64,000 nt of DNA from Dipylidium caninum (Eukaryota > Platyhelminthes > Cestoda > Cyclophyllidea > Dipylidiidae), in NCBI GenBank assembly GCA_017562135.1, contig QEYB01000250.1:16608-80607 (forward strand). The letters are read 5' to 3'. Under the pieces are notes generated by a model. That model did not search any database. It was not told the origin of the DNA and saw only the letters and a program-made list of their open reading frames with translations. Positions 11,345-23,199 of this stretch are shown here, piece by piece (position 1 is the first letter of the stretch; every line of letters starts with the position of its first letter). The translations under genes and the position numbers were made by a program.

Positions 11345-12614
11345 ACATTCAGGTATACCAATAGTGATTCCTGAAAAGGAAACAGATTCGTGAGCCGGCC
11401 GTTTGGGAGCACGTTCATCATCATTTTATCCCGCCCCAGTGAATGCCACGCACGTTGACCTGTCCTCAGTATGGTATCCTTGGCTTTCATTAAAGACCGA
11501 TATTTTACATTTCCTCGTTGAGCGATTATGTGCGCATAGCCTGTCCAAAGAGACTGACTGCGCCAGAATAAAATGTAGCGAATGATTCACCAAATAAATT
11601 TAATCGCTCCTACACTCAGAGTGCGTTCTAACCAAATGCCTTACAGACATACCACACGCACGGCTCATAAACAACACCAACACTCAATCGTGTTCCTCTT
11701 CTCTCAAATGGAAAGGCTTTTCTTCTTCTTCCTACTTGTTCAGTCTCTGATTATTACACAGGGGTGCAGATGATTTGCTCTATTCGTCGAAATCGGCCAT
11801 GGGATTGCTTTCCACAAGCATTTTCTTGGCCACTGCTGTATTTTCTTAATAGAGTGTGGGGTGCTACTTCGTTAATGCACTTGTTCACCATATCAAAAAC
11901 AACTAACCGCCTTCCATCACGCATCTAAAAGGCCTCATTTTGCATCCCCAATGAGTCCTTCTTCATTGACGCTAAGAATAAGGAGACGATAATAGCAACT
12001 TGCAGAGACCACATGAAGAACGACTGGTGAGCCTGTGATGAAGTCTACCTTACTTACGGGGGGGGCCTCAACGGTCTTCCAGCTTTTCCATTATTTATCG
12101 CAATCTTTTGCCTCTACACGCGAAGTATACAATTAGAGGCTGTGTGCTTGGTCACGTGGATATAATGGTGGGCATTGAATCATTCAAGGCTTACAGAATT
12201 TCGGATGGTAACGTTAAAAATTATACTCACGAGTATCCGGAAACAGTTGGCGTCACTAAGTATAACGTAATGCATTATTGACAAATGATGCATATGTACT
12301 GCTGAGTGTGTGACAGCCTTGGCTCAGTGTGGAAAATCTCCTGGCAGGAAACAGTATAGACACCAATTTTGTGAATTTCGCAATAAAGGTGAGGAGGCGA
12401 CAAGCTGTTGTTTACCTTGGGTGCTCGTATGACGTATATGGAAGTCACGGCGCAGTCTTCAAGCTCGATTAGGTTAAGTCAAACCAGTCTTCTGGCATTT
12501 GCTAGGAGTCGAACAACTTGGACTATCTTCATCTTACTTGTGCCTACACTTCTCATTACCGCCACGGTTACTGTTTCGGCATTTCAGACAATTTCCATAT
12601 GGATTTGGGCGTAA
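11345..12614 (+). pseudogene. Decayed surface-antigen copy D
   Basis: All exon blocks of gene B can be followed here in order, about 3.7 kb downstream. The lesions are clear. The first cysteine exon (about 11,520-11,620) has in-frame stops. The VQM exon at about 11,762 has lost its GT donor. The exon with AKNKET has an extra base, so it is out of frame. The third Ig exon ends in ACTAAG instead of a GT donor. In the last Ig exon (12,348-12,470), which still reads NFVNFAIKV and VYLGCSYDVYG, the conserved Trp codon before the donor is TAG and the donor itself is TTAAGT. A hydrophobic tail exon near 12,500-12,600 (FILLVPTLLITATVTV) is still open. It is most likely a non-functional tandem paralogue. 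Confidence 0.75.
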
Positions 12615-12719
12615 TGCCGGGAAGCTGAGAGCTTACACGGCACCTTACCGCTTAGTTCCGAAATTCAATGAAATAGAAACGGTGCTAATAAACGATGAAG
12701 CATTGTTCTGATGATATAA

Positions 12720-14590
12720 ACAGGTAAGGGACCAGTTTAAGGACTTTCTTCTTCGCTCTCGCTCCCTTTCTTCCTAAAGCACCACTAACTCGCACAGTGA
12801 AGGGATAGCTAACTGTCTCCACCCTCACGATAGCCGGCAAGCCCGTTAACTTCCACTGTGAGGTTGGAGGGAATCGTCCATTACTGAATTGACGAGCGTG
12901 GTGCTGTTAAGATCTTGAAAGAAACTGGAAGGAGAGGTTCAAACTCTTGCCTCATTCACTCTTTGGAAGCCCTCGACTCTTCACTCAGAACGCTGTTGAT
13001 GATGAGACACGCCGGAGAGCGCTGCCAGGCACCAGTAAACGCCGCACAAAAGGGAAAAGTCTTTGCTGTAACCATGGATGCAGCAAAATTCAAATAGTGG
13101 ACGACACAACAATGCCGAAATATATCAATGTCGAGTGAACAAGCGGTGGGAAAAGGCAATCAATCGGTAAAAATGAAACCTAGTCTTGAAAAGAAAATCG
13201 GAATTACTATCTTCCCCCAACTTTAGCCAAAAGTGCAATCCGAGGTAGGAGGTCCCCTTAGTGAAGATGAGTGAAATGAAATGAAGACCCGCAGTCTGAG
13301 CTTCGCAGTCGTGTGGAGAGTGAAAGCTGAAGTATCATTCATCCATCCAATCGGACATGCCATTCGGGGAGAAGGTGCTAGATTTAGGTGAACATTTGGT
13401 CTCCGTATTGACAAAACAAGAAAAGGAATGGTTTGAAAGGCCTTAAACACATCCAGAGGCCACTTTGTGTTTATGGAGTTGCTGACACTTGAAAACTACA
13501 CGTTGGTTAGGTGCTTTGTCAAAGTCTATTTGTCAAATTTGCAGCTACATGAGACGCCATGTGATGGAGCCGTCGACTTCTCTTCGGCACCAAGGGACAT
13601 GTTCGAATAAATGGGGAGAAAAATGGACGACGCTGTTTGTGAGCGCCTTCGCAACGTGACAGCTGCGCCAGCGAATGAATTCTGCTGGACAGGATGAATA
13701 AAATGATGAGGAAGACTGCAAGACAACTCTGAAAGATGGTTAAAGGGCTTATGTCAGAGGTAGTTTTCAAGGCATGCAGCTCAAGGATTTAGCATAGGAT
13801 CCCGAAACTAGTGAGCAGCGGAGATCCTATTTCATCGCTTCAATCTCGCGTGCATGACATCGGCACACGTAAGGTCATATTGCTTGCAGCGAATACAACG
13901 ACCTATAAATAGTCCAAAGAAAGTACTTTGTAAATGGGCTGTGAACTGTTTCCAAGCGTCAGGTCTACTCACGGATTTGTCGGAGAGTGTCTACATCGCC
14001 TCGTTTATGAGGCAATAGTGGGTTTTGCAGTGCATAGAATTGCCTCACTGGGCGCCGATAGAACCCGTGAGGACGGCGTGCGAGGCGGTGGGCGGCTATA
14101 AGCAATGACTGGTGCCCTCACAACCCACAGCACTCGCCTGCAGCACATCTGTCCGTGAGCGCGTCGCAGTATAATCCAGATTTGGCACGTTGTGACGCAC
14201 ACTTATGCACAATGTCTCAGACAACCACGTGGTCTCCTAAGACGCCCAGAAGGCACGTTTGAAGTGCCTCGGGCTCATTCATCCAACCGGCAATTGTGGT
14301 TAATCTACCTGGGCATTGGATTATAGAACAGTGTACATGCGAAGCAAGAGTTGCTACGCCCACCCTGTGGAACAAATTAACTTATCGATGTGATTTATGA
14401 GTGAGGGTAGAGGGCTGTCGAGTTGGATGGAGGAAACGTACGAACCCCACCGCCCACTTGCCTTCGTAGCGATTAGCAAACCATCGACTGCTCCCAACAG
14501 CTGCAAGCTGTTGCGATGCTGCCACCGGCACAAAAGTAGAAATGGTCGATTTACTCCACACAAACTAGCCTTCCCGCTTTCCCTTAACCG
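12720..14590. other. No gene recognised
   Basis: Both strands carry only short overlapping open frames of under about 85 codons, without consistent splice pairs or polyA signals that I could link. No repeat was identified. Confidence 0.4.
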
Positions 14591-14599
14591 CGCTAGTCG

Positions 14600-16110
14600 G
14601 AGTCAGCCTCACAGTGACAGCAGGCAGGCTGCGATAGGTTGGGTGGGCTATATTTCAATCTCAATGTCCACAATTTTGGGTAAGGAGCTTGAATCGCGCA
14701 AATAACACGCGAAGCACATCTCCTAATGCCTGTAAGGAATGCGCTGCAGAAGGGAAAGCAACTTTTGCAAAAAGGCTACACATCCTACTGCATGAGTCCC
14801 CACGTGTTTCAGGGTCTGAGCCCAGGAACTACACACTCCAAACTTCCCTGCACGCTGTCTTCACTCACACCCACATGCCGACTGATGTTCGGAGGTGGGC
14901 AGATGTCACCTCTCAAAACAATTCTAACACAGTGCTACTTTTTTATCTCGCAAACACTATACTGCACAGCGATTTTGAAACAACATCTGCCCCCCATACG
15001 GACTTAGAGTACGTAAACAACCCTACCCAATAGGTCTGTTGACTGCTGGCCCTCGGCTTTATTGGGATCATCAAAAAGTACAAATTTGGAGTATTTATAG
15101 CCATAAATCGTTTTTCTTACTACACACAATTGCATCTTTAGTGCAAGCCAAACGGCAATGAGGAAAAGAATTGAAATGCAAGTCGAGGCGACAGCAGGCC
15201 TTTATGGCCAACGCATATTTACTCATTATGCCACTAGTAAACATTAATGCGTGCCTTCCATTTTCTACATGCAACACGATGGCATTAGGAGAATCGTTCG
15301 AAGTGTACACCTTATAGCCCCTATTAGTATCTTCGCCACGGAAATGAGAAATATGCTCGGCGAGACATCGCAACATTCAATGGGAGCACCGTGATTTGAA
15401 CAGAAGCATCGTTCCAACTAGTCATCTGAGGGTAAACGGACAAATTGAATGCGGAATATGATCTCTCTATGCTTTCATCTTAAGTAACTTTATCAAAGAC
15501 TATCAAGCCAGAATTTGTCGACCAATTTCAGAAGACAAAGAGGATAAATCACATGTATTCAACTAGGAAAAGGGTAGAGAGAAGCTAACGACGATACTGT
15601 GTCTGCTTCCACGCTGAAATTTTTGATTAATTGAAACAACATTTTCCTCTAAATCTGCAGCAACTAAATATGGTGGCTTTACCTTCCAACGGATAGGCAA
15701 CTGTATGTCAGGATACCCCCTTGGCAACCAATTTCCAGGTGTCACCCGCGCCGAGGCACTCGAAGATTTAATTTTGATGTAAATTTGAGTCACAAGGTGA
15801 CTCAAATTTGCAATGTTGCCAATTTCTGTCGTGTGGACAGGAGCAGCAACAGAGATAGCGTAGCCTCCACGAAATGGGACCACACTGCCAGATGCGCTCA
15901 TCCTTAAGGTTTCTGTGTTTCTTTACTCGCCCACTTTGTCTTTGCAAACCCTACAACACCTAATAAACCCTCGTGGTAAGCTCAACACTTCCTATCCTCG
16001 CCGCTCCTCTCATTTTATTCAAAGCAAATTTCGCCTACTACAGTCAAACCATCTGCCACTAGACCCACTTTATCCCCTTTTCAACATCTACTTCTTCCAC
16101 TTTCCACTTT
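14600..16110 (+). pseudogene. Fragment of insulin-receptor-like tyrosine kinase (FN3 end, TM, juxtamembrane, kinase N-lobe)
   Basis: This 1.5-kb block is a copy of 49,450-51,050 on the same strand. The copies align end to end and differ mainly by one- to three-base insertions and deletions. Landmarks recognisable across frames: GLSPG(N)Y, the last FN3 strand of insulin receptors; a hydrophobic segment (near 15,085-15,145) followed by RKK-type basic residues; VPSIFY in the juxtamembrane; ARRDI and ANEDTVSASTLKFL, which resemble the kinase N-lobe of insulin receptors. No single frame runs through it, and no ectodomain exons precede it. It is a truncated, displaced copy, far from the fuller locus at 46.5 kb. 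Confidence 0.5.
15781..15809. repeat. Perfect 13-bp inverted repeat, 3-nt loop
   Basis: AAATTTGAGTCAC, AAG, then its exact reverse complement GTGACTCAAATTT. The identical structure is at 50,726-50,754 in the sister copy. It lies inside receptor-kinase-derived sequence. It may be chance within a conserved coding block. Confidence 0.8.
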
Positions 16111-18369
16111 CTGGCAGAAAAGCTCATTTCTTAGAAGATTTCCACTAAGTAAGCCGTTTTTTGAGTGTCTCACTCAAACAGTTAGGAATGCGGTGGGACA
16201 CTGTTGTAAGGCGAGATCCGCGAAGTAAGAAATGCAGGCATGGAGTTGGACAAGCTGATGGCTTTGCGTGGCAGCGAAGTACTTTCGCGTCCCTATCTTC
16301 CATTTAACCACATGCACTGTTCCTCTGCCTCAGGTCGGTCCAACGATTGCACTGCTGCGCACTCTACTCCACGCTCCTGGCTGCACACGGTCAGTTAGCA
16401 AAGGGACATCGCCACTCTGCGTCGATAGGCAGTAGGTGTTAGAGCAGTTCACGACATCTCCCGCTGTCCTACACTGCTGCTAAAATACCTGAATTAACAG
16501 CGTCACTTATTAAATGACTGCCTTCTTGATCCGTAGGTTATACTCCTCTGCTTCTCTGCTCTCCTTCAACCTTCTTCATCTTAATCAGCTGGGGTGGTTA
16601 GTCTCTTGGTTACATGTGCATGGCTCACGTAACGAGAGAGTACAGAGCTCAGCCTCTTGATGGAGCTTCTGGTTGTACCTCGCATGGACAGAGTCGATCC
16701 ATCTCCTTTTCCTTCACTCTCTTCACTCATTTACCCAGCTTGGTGAAGACGAAAGTGTGAAATGGGAGCACTAATGCCAATCTGCTTGTGTTCCTGCTCA
16801 AAGTCGCAAGTGTGTTTAAGCTCGACCGGATCCTTTGGCTCCCAAACCCGCCATTATAGCCTGCTATTAAGTACAAGGAGTATTAGGACGAAGTGCCTTC
16901 AGCTCCAAATGGGTTATTGGGAGGCCTTTACTGATGATACCCGCCTTACTAGATGATTTGGATGGTGAAAGGAGAAAGAACTGAAGTAATGGCTTCTTTA
17001 CTGTCTACATTTGAATAAGCAGTTAGTTGGAAAAGAGAGGAGGATGGATGAGTGGCAGGGAATAGCTGGATTGAGTCTATGCTGTCCATAGTGCAGTTGA
17101 GAGGCTGCCTCTCATTTTCACATTTAAGGGGTGCATAAAGGGTCCATGATAGCCGAAATGGAGTTCTTTCCATTTTTTAGGGGTTTCAGGGGCAATAATT
17201 ACCTTCTGGTGAAATAAAGGTTTGCATCTTTCTCGTGGGCCTTCCACTCCAATTCGATGAGCACGTGGCGGGTCACCTAAGTGTAGAGGGGAAACGTTGA
17301 GACGTCTATACGCTCAATGCCTTGTTTGCCTCGGTTTCAAACGATCTTAGACCTTCTCTCCTCCCAGCACGCAACCATTTACCATGTAACGGGTAATTTC
17401 ATTCATCTTGGCATGACATGACATCTCACATTGGACTCGCCCTTCCTCCGGCTCTCCTCCACCTTCCTTTACCACTCATCTGGTGGCTGTGCCTGCCACA
17501 ATGATTCGCGGTGAAGGTCTTGCCTCGCTGAAACAGTCGCCTCTGGTGCGCACAAGGTTTCACTGACCCGTCCCACCTCAGTGCTGTCATCGCACCTTCA
17601 ATTAGGCGACCACCCTGCCATTCCCCCTCCGTCTGCCTCGTGGCGGACTGCGGCGCGGCACCGAGCAACGCTTCCGCCTGAGAGGAGGAGGGCATCCCCT
17701 AAACATGTCCAGCTCTTTGCCATACTCACCTCCGACGCAAACCTACATGAGCTGTAGACTCGTTCGTGTGTTCCAATTACAATTCACTGACTGCGCCTTC
17801 ACTCTTTCCTTTGTAAAGTTGCCTCGTTCCACGTCAATTTCCAAGCTCTGATATCCAACTTCCACCCACCACCTTAACCCTATCTCAACTCCCTGCCCTG
17901 GTTGTATATAATCCTGGTCGAAAAATTTGCATCGTTTGACCTGCTCTGGTTTACTCCCGTCTCTTTTGCTCTTATCTACTGACACATGGTCCGCTTTCGT
18001 CAGCTCCAGTCATGTCTCGTGCCCCATTTCTCTATGAGCGACTCAGGACGGCTTTTATTCTAAACTCTTCCATTCCTCTTTTAAAACTTCTCTTCATTCA
18101 CCTTCATTCTTCGTCTAAACTCGCCACTTCCGATTTCGACCACTCGCTCAGGGCTGAACATCTCTTTCACCTGCCTCAAACAGGCAGTCCTCTCAATGAC
18201 ACAGCTCACCTCATCGTCTTGGAACTATGGCTACCAAAGTGCTGTCAAGTCTTTAGCTAAATATGGCAACTAAGAACCTAATACATAAAATGCCGGAAAG
18301 TAGTGCTTATCAACATAGCACCTGCATAGGCACGAAGTCGCAAAATGAACATTGCTGATGAAATGATCA
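16111..18369. other. Mostly non-coding; one weak exon candidate
   Basis: The only splice-bounded open piece I noticed is 16,334-16,389 (acceptor CTCTGCCTCAG, donor GTCAGT; VGPTIALLRTLL). A 65-codon ATG frame at 16,762-16,956 has no support. The rest shows only short frames on both strands. Confidence 0.35.
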
Positions 18370-18777
18370 TCAAAAGACTTTCCGACCAGGTGGGCTGCCC
18401 ATCGCAGTAGACGAGGTGAGTGTCGCGATGGAGACACAGATGGGCGTGGTGCTCGTCTCCACCACTCTATCAGTATTAGAGTCAGGGACGGTAGAGGAAC
18501 CGATCGCCTTGAACCGTCGAGGAGGGTGGAGGAGCGACTTGAGCTGACTGTTCTTACACGCATCTTGCATTTCTCGTATAACCTGGACTGTCTTACATAC
18601 GTTCTTCTTGGTCGACTTTGGGCAGTTGGCAGGCAAAAGTAGGACAAAATCATGTCCTACGAAATTCACCATCGCAATTTTCCTGTCAGAACTTTGTAGA
18701 GACGCCTCTATTCCCTTTTGTGGGCTATCAAGAATATAAACCGAGTGATCAAAATTTATCGTACAACCCTGGGTCAC
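18370..18777 (-). CDS. Terminal or internal exon of an unknown gene, 135 codons
   Basis: An uninterrupted minus-strand frame follows a good acceptor (GTGTGCTTTAACTTAG just above 18,777) and runs 135 codons to TGA at 18,370. The composition is protein-like: INFDHSVYILDSPQKGI, KIAMVNFVGHDFVLLLPANC, KNVCKTVQVIREMQDACKN, then a Ser/Thr/Pro-rich end. The first half suggests an ordered domain and the second half looks disordered. Upstream exons must lie at higher coordinates and were not found. An alternative end is a GTCGGA donor close to the stop. No family recognised. The plus-strand gene starting 38 bases away reads in the opposite direction. Confidence 0.55.
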   Translation of the reverse strand: MTQGCTINFDHSVYILDSPQKGIEASLQSSDRKIAMVNFVGHDFVLLLPANCPKSTKKNVCKTVQVIREMQDACKNSQLKSLLHPPRRFKAIGSSTVPDSNTDRVVETSTTPICVSIATLTSSTAMGSPPGRKVF

Positions 18778-18814
18778 CTAAGTTAAAGCACACTCGTTAC
18801 CCATATGCAGAATA

Positions 18815-19024
18815 ATGGAGGATGCGCTCAGAAACCCGAACCTAACTGGAGATTTCAATAGCGAGGAGGGTCACGCTATGCCAATGGAAATGAATGGCGA
18901 ACAAAAGGAGAATTCCACAGACAGAGTGATTTGGTGTCGCGCCCGCATGGTTGGAGATGGACAATCACACTTAAAGTCAATCGCGGCTTCGAGGAAGAGG
19001 TTTTGGGAGTTCGTGGAGGAATAA
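18815..19024 (+). CDS. Small acidic protein, single-exon ORF of 69 aa
   Basis: ATG 18,815 to TAA 19,022-19,024, uninterrupted. The product is hydrophilic and rich in Glu, Asn and Met at first (MEDALRNPNLTGDFNSEEG, MEMNGEQKENSTD) and basic/aromatic at the end (SRKRFWEFVEE). AATAAA overlaps the stop codon, a placement also seen just after the stop in other genes of this window. No signal peptide or membrane segment. It could be a complete small gene or the last exon of a longer one. Function unknown. Confidence 0.4.
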   Translation: MEDALRNPNLTGDFNSEEGHAMPMEMNGEQKENSTDRVIWCRARMVGDGQSHLKSIAASRKRFWEFVEE

Positions 19025-19828
19025 AGTTGGGGAGAGTGGATTTGAAAGTGGTTCGCTGAAAGTCACTTTGGTGGGGGGTGCTAGAAAGGAGAGAGAGAGA
19101 GAGAGGTGCATTAATTGGTGGTAAGTGAAGACGATGTTAATTAGAGTGTTGTCTTCAGCTCCAAAGAAAAAAACCGCCTCTGTGTCAACGCAGTGTTAAC
19201 TGCCTCCTGAGAACCTAATGGCCCGGCATTTCACTAATTTTTTGTCTCAGCAATTGCCCAAATTTTGACTCCCGCCTCCTCTCGCCACACTTATGATCAA
19301 CCAAGTCGTAGCCGAGTTTCTTTCTTGGCATCCACGACGAGGCTGTCTATTCTGAAAAACGCGGAAGTGAAGTGAAGGCGGATTGACGCAGGCGGAAGGG
19401 ACAAAGTGGAGGTGTTCCACGAATTTGAAGAGAGGGTGAATACAATCCTAATGTCAAGCTAGGAAATGAGTCTGTGAAGAAGGGACCGGCTGAATGCTCA
19501 ACGATGTCAGTCTGCTCAAGACCCATGGCAAACTACTTCTCCTTCTCCACAAGGCACCATCACCGGGCATATGTATCGCTAGTTCTTTGCAACCCAAAGT
19601 CGTCCAAGTCTACACAAAGCATTGTGCTCCGCAAAGCAGTTTGACTGCCACGACGAGAACAGCTCACTGCATAAGGCGTATTGTGCCGAGAATGTGGCCG
19701 AATCACGTCTTTCACCCATTGCTTCGATTCAGCGTAATTGGGTCAAATCTGCCAAATCTGTCTCAAATTGTTTACTCGTTCTCTCCACCCATGCCATTCA
19801 GTGAGTGGCAAGCAAAGTTTCATTCGAG

Positions 19829-19993
19829 ATGACTTCAACCGTTAATGGAACTCCATCAACTGACATCCGCTCACAGTTGATAAGTGATCTCGTGAGGGAC
19901 CAGGCTGCCTGCAAGCTGACGACTGGTGTCAACTTTCTGCATAATCAAGTGCAGCTCCTCTGTACAGCTGAGCAGCAGTCAAAAGAAGCGTGA
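19829..19993 (+). CDS. Small ORF, 54 aa, unknown
   Basis: ATG 19,829 to TGA. The peptide (MTSTVNGTPSTDIRSQLISD..., then HNQVQLLCTAEQQSKEA) looks like a helical small protein with a Ser/Thr-rich start. Directly after it, 20,010-20,090 resembles 24,270-24,350 (a shared CTATTTAAG followed by related sequence), suggesting a duplicated region. It may be an exon. No family recognised. Confidence 0.3.
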   Translation: MTSTVNGTPSTDIRSQLISDLVRDQAACKLTTGVNFLHNQVQLLCTAEQQSKEA

Positions 19994-20123
19994 CCGGCGT
20001 TTTGGGCCTATTTAAGGCTTCATCACGCGATTTCCGTCAGTTAAATCAAGTGGGCGCCTGAAGTGGCACTCATCAATTCGTGGATATGCCAGCTGAATGG
20101 GAAAGTCGCTGTCTGTGCAGTCT

Positions 20124-20407
20124 CTACTTCACTGGTACTGCCTCGACGCACCAGTGGCCATTTGCCTCTGCATTAGATATATCTGAAAGCATGGCTTCAT
20201 TGAGTACCACAACCGCTGATGTAAAGTGGTCAGTGTTGAGTGTTCGGTGATGAAGCCTTCTCCTCTGGCGAAGAGAAGGTCTAATCCACAGTGGGTAAGA
20301 GCCACCCCAGACAATCCTTGCTGAATTTGAACAACTATCACCTTTGACGCACAATCACTTCCGCCCACGCATTCTTCTCTCCTCACGATATGGACATTGA
20401 TTACCAC
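20124..20407 (-). CDS. Left-arm paralogue: exon of unknown gene
   Basis: The minus strand is open here in two overlapping frames, and both show similarity to the right-arm exon at 31,394-31,706. One reads VVVLNEAMLSDISNAE, against VILNGAMVSDMSNAE on the right. After a one-base shift the other reads WPLVRRGSTSEVETAQT, against WPLVRQDNNNGVET. Upstream, RREECVGGSD...GLDLLFARGEG parallels RQDEF... and LTLLFAKEGK. Conservation at the protein level in both arms argues for real coding origin. The frame break at the same place in both copies may be an intron remnant, a shared lesion or assembly error. Function unknown. Confidence 0.45.
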
Positions 20408-22581
20408 AACTCGTCCTTTATCGTTCTTGGATCAGCTCCGAAGCCACGTCTAGCTCAAACCTCGCCTCTACAGCCAATTACGACGACAAGAAGAAGGAAA
20501 TGGGCGAGATAAATGAGAGAGACTTACGCGATGTAGTAATAAGTATACCTTGAAATACTTCTACTCCTACATGCAAAGAGTTGTCTTGTAGGCTGCTATG
20601 AATCGCTTCTATGCAGACGAGGCAAATCCCATGCGACGAATTCCCCCTTCTTCCCCTTCCTACTTCAGATTCTCCCCTTCCTTCAACTCCCGCCACGCAT
20701 TTTGCCTTTTTCTCTTCCCACGCTTTTCATTTGTATCACTAAGTAATACCTAGTTTACAGATTATCAGAAAATGTGTTTACATGGTGAAAATGATAAGGG
20801 AGGATAGTAATGCCCTACGAGGTGGACAGGTAAAAAATCAGCTCAGGCGGCTGTATAGTGGTAAATCACGGAAGCCCGCAGAATGTCAACTCTCTCATGG
20901 AGGGGCCTGTGGAAGGGTAGAGTTTTTCAGTGGCCTAAGACTGACCGCCGTGTTCGACGCCTCCCATCCGGCTGTCGTGGCATTACAGCCTGTTGATTGG
21001 CGCAGGTGGAGAGGGCACGATGTCAAAAGGAGAACATCGACCACCCGATTCCCCCCCCCCTCGAGACTTCGTGCGTGTGTCTGTCTGTGTGCTGTGCGAG
21101 CAGTCACGCAGGTGCTCGCATTACGTACCACAAAAATGCATTTATCCGTCTGCTAAATTTCTCGGTCTCTCGCCGAAGACCATTGTTGTTTCTCTGTCGT
21201 GGCTAATTGAACCATAAGGGTTCGGCAGAGCTCTGTGTAATGAGAGGTAATTTGAAAACACCCCTCTTGCGAAATTGCGAAGATGCCTATACTTCCTCGG
21301 ATCCTATTCAAGTGTTAACGAAAGCAGCAGTCACAATGCGACTCGAAGATGCCAATAAATGAAACCTGGGGATGTGAATGCAATGAAAGGACTAAGAAAG
21401 TTGCCAAAATAGACCGCTCGTTGCCAAGAAGGATAGCAAGATATCCTGTAAGGTCTCATTCATTCAACATTTACAAGGATTCTGCCTCCGTAAACACTCC
21501 GTAGTTAAGTGCTGTCAATTTCCGTTCGGAACAGACATAGGGAAGATTTACCGATACCGATGGCGACCAAGAATGATCTCACCCGATATCAAATGAGAAC
21601 AAATATGAGCTCCAGGCAAACTTGAGGGGAAATAAATATGCTTAGGACAGAAACGAATGATTAAATTGACAATTTGAAATGGACATGACGAAAAAGGAAA
21701 ATAAAAATTACTTTGAGAAAGAATGTGACTGATCATCATACGATGCCAAAAGTGGAGTGATTTTATTACCCTCAGGGAGCAAATGACGCTGAAGACGCGG
21801 TCGTGTTAGGCTCTCCGATCAATCATATTTACTCACCGTGTTATAAGTAGGATGCTTCTTCGTGTCATATTAAGCATTGGTGACTAGCAAACCGTGATTG
21901 CCATGAAACAACTTCAATCCGTCTGCCACCTTGCCAGCCACTTTTAACCGCCTATTGTAGAATCTGTGCATATAATCCAGTGCGAATCGACCAAATATCC
22001 CATTCTCGAGTGCCAACTTCATTGGCCTCAGACAAGGCTGTATGTCACACCCATATTTAATTGTAAACATTGCGAGCAGCAAAGCAAGCCCGGTTGGTTG
22101 ACTAGAAGAAGGTCGACGAGGCCGCGCAGAACAGCTTAATGAGCAGAGAATGACTTCATCGTCGGTGAATGTAGCTTTACTCTTACCGCCATCCGCCTCC
22201 CACCAAGGTGACTCGCCTTCATTCCACACGTCCCCACACGACACGCACCATTCCCCACCTGTGTCTCGCCAATATTTTGGGCCGTACTTTCGTCTATTTG
22301 ATGTATAAAATATGGAGGGTTTTGAAGTCGGGAGGGAGTAAGGCGGTTAACTGGCAAAAGAATGCCATCCCCAGCAATTCTACTTTGAACCCAAATGTGA
22401 TTATAAATTGGAAGAATGCAATGATCACCGTTGGTTGCGTTGTTTTCACTTTTCCTCGTCCCCCACCTCGAGCGCGTGTTGCTGCGGTGGAGCAGGAGTA
22501 GAAACGTGTGGTAGTTGGTTGAAACAATGAAAGTCGTCTCTCTGTGACTTAACAAGGATTTTGTTTGTGGACTACGATGTC

Positions 22582-22782
22582 TCAGAGTGACATATGGAAA
22601 GGGAGACGAGGTGAAGGAGGATGAAGGGGTGGAATGGAAATTCCTTCACATCCTCTGAAAATTCTCTGCACCACGCAACTGATCCATCTTCGGATGCGAC
22701 GCCGTCCAGCCGACTTCAACGCGTCCCGACTCGCATGTTTCTCGTCGCTGTCATGATGCCCACTTCTCCGATCCACTGGCAA
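22582..22782 (-). CDS. Left-arm conserved exon (VDRRSGHHDSDE)
   Basis: A minus-strand frame, open for 66 codons to a stop at 22,582, aligns without gaps to the plus-strand frame at 28,021-28,227. Shared pattern: VDRRSxHHDSDE, then SRxALxSAGR, RWxS, VQRIxRGCxG, IPxxxxPxSR. Preservation of one frame over some 60 residues while bases diverge is good evidence for coding. The reading continues upstream towards the centre of the inverted duplication. His/Asp/Glu-rich and Arg-rich; no family recognised. Confidence 0.45.
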   Translation of the reverse strand: MPVDRRSGHHDSDEKHASRDALKSAGRRRIRRWISCVVQRIFRGCEGISIPPLHPPSPRLPFHMSL

Positions 22783-23199
22783 GTTCTGCCGAAAACAACT
22801 TTGCTCTCCATTTCCTCCACTGCCACGTCATCTGCGCCTCTGTCGCCTTGACATGCGAGCCTCACCGACCGAGATACACGCATTCTGAGCCGGTGAAACC
22901 GCAAAAGATGTGAGTTGATCGATCTGCTCTGCGAAACCTTGGACTTGCTTACAGATGGTATTACGGTTCCACATAGGCGACTATTACAGGCAACGAAGGG
23001 AAGTTAGGCCTGAAATTTGGACTTTAAGACCAAATTTGAACCATCCGTGGCCTAGGGGTTTTGAAAATTCACAGATTTTTGAGTCTAACCTTCAATCCTC
23101 CAGGTCAGGAGTAAGGAAAGTCACATCTCTCGTTCAAGCATCCTTCCCCATCGTGGGCTTATATGTGGTGGCTTGTTGGGCGCTGTGAGAAGCCTTCTC

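Larger units (their letters stand above)
20100..23195. repeat. Left arm of a large diverged inverted duplication
   Basis: Five blocks in this arm match, in inverted order, blocks of the right arm: 20,124-20,230 with 31,490-31,620; 20,430-20,640 with 29,190-29,490; 22,050-22,500 with 28,300-28,620; 22,580-22,800 with 28,020-28,200; 22,905-23,195 with 27,585-27,880. Examples of shared strings: CGCACCAGTGGCCATTT, GACTTACGCGATGTAGTA, GAGCAGCAAAGCAA, GTGGTGGCTTGTTGGG. The blocks are interrupted by arm-specific inserts. Arms are separated by about 4.4 kb. Confidence 0.8.

Noticed and set aside
10987..11490. 167-codon minus-strand ORF starting with ATG
   Set aside because: It is antisense to the decayed antigen copy D; a similar antisense frame occurs opposite gene B, as expected for shadows of a duplicated gene.
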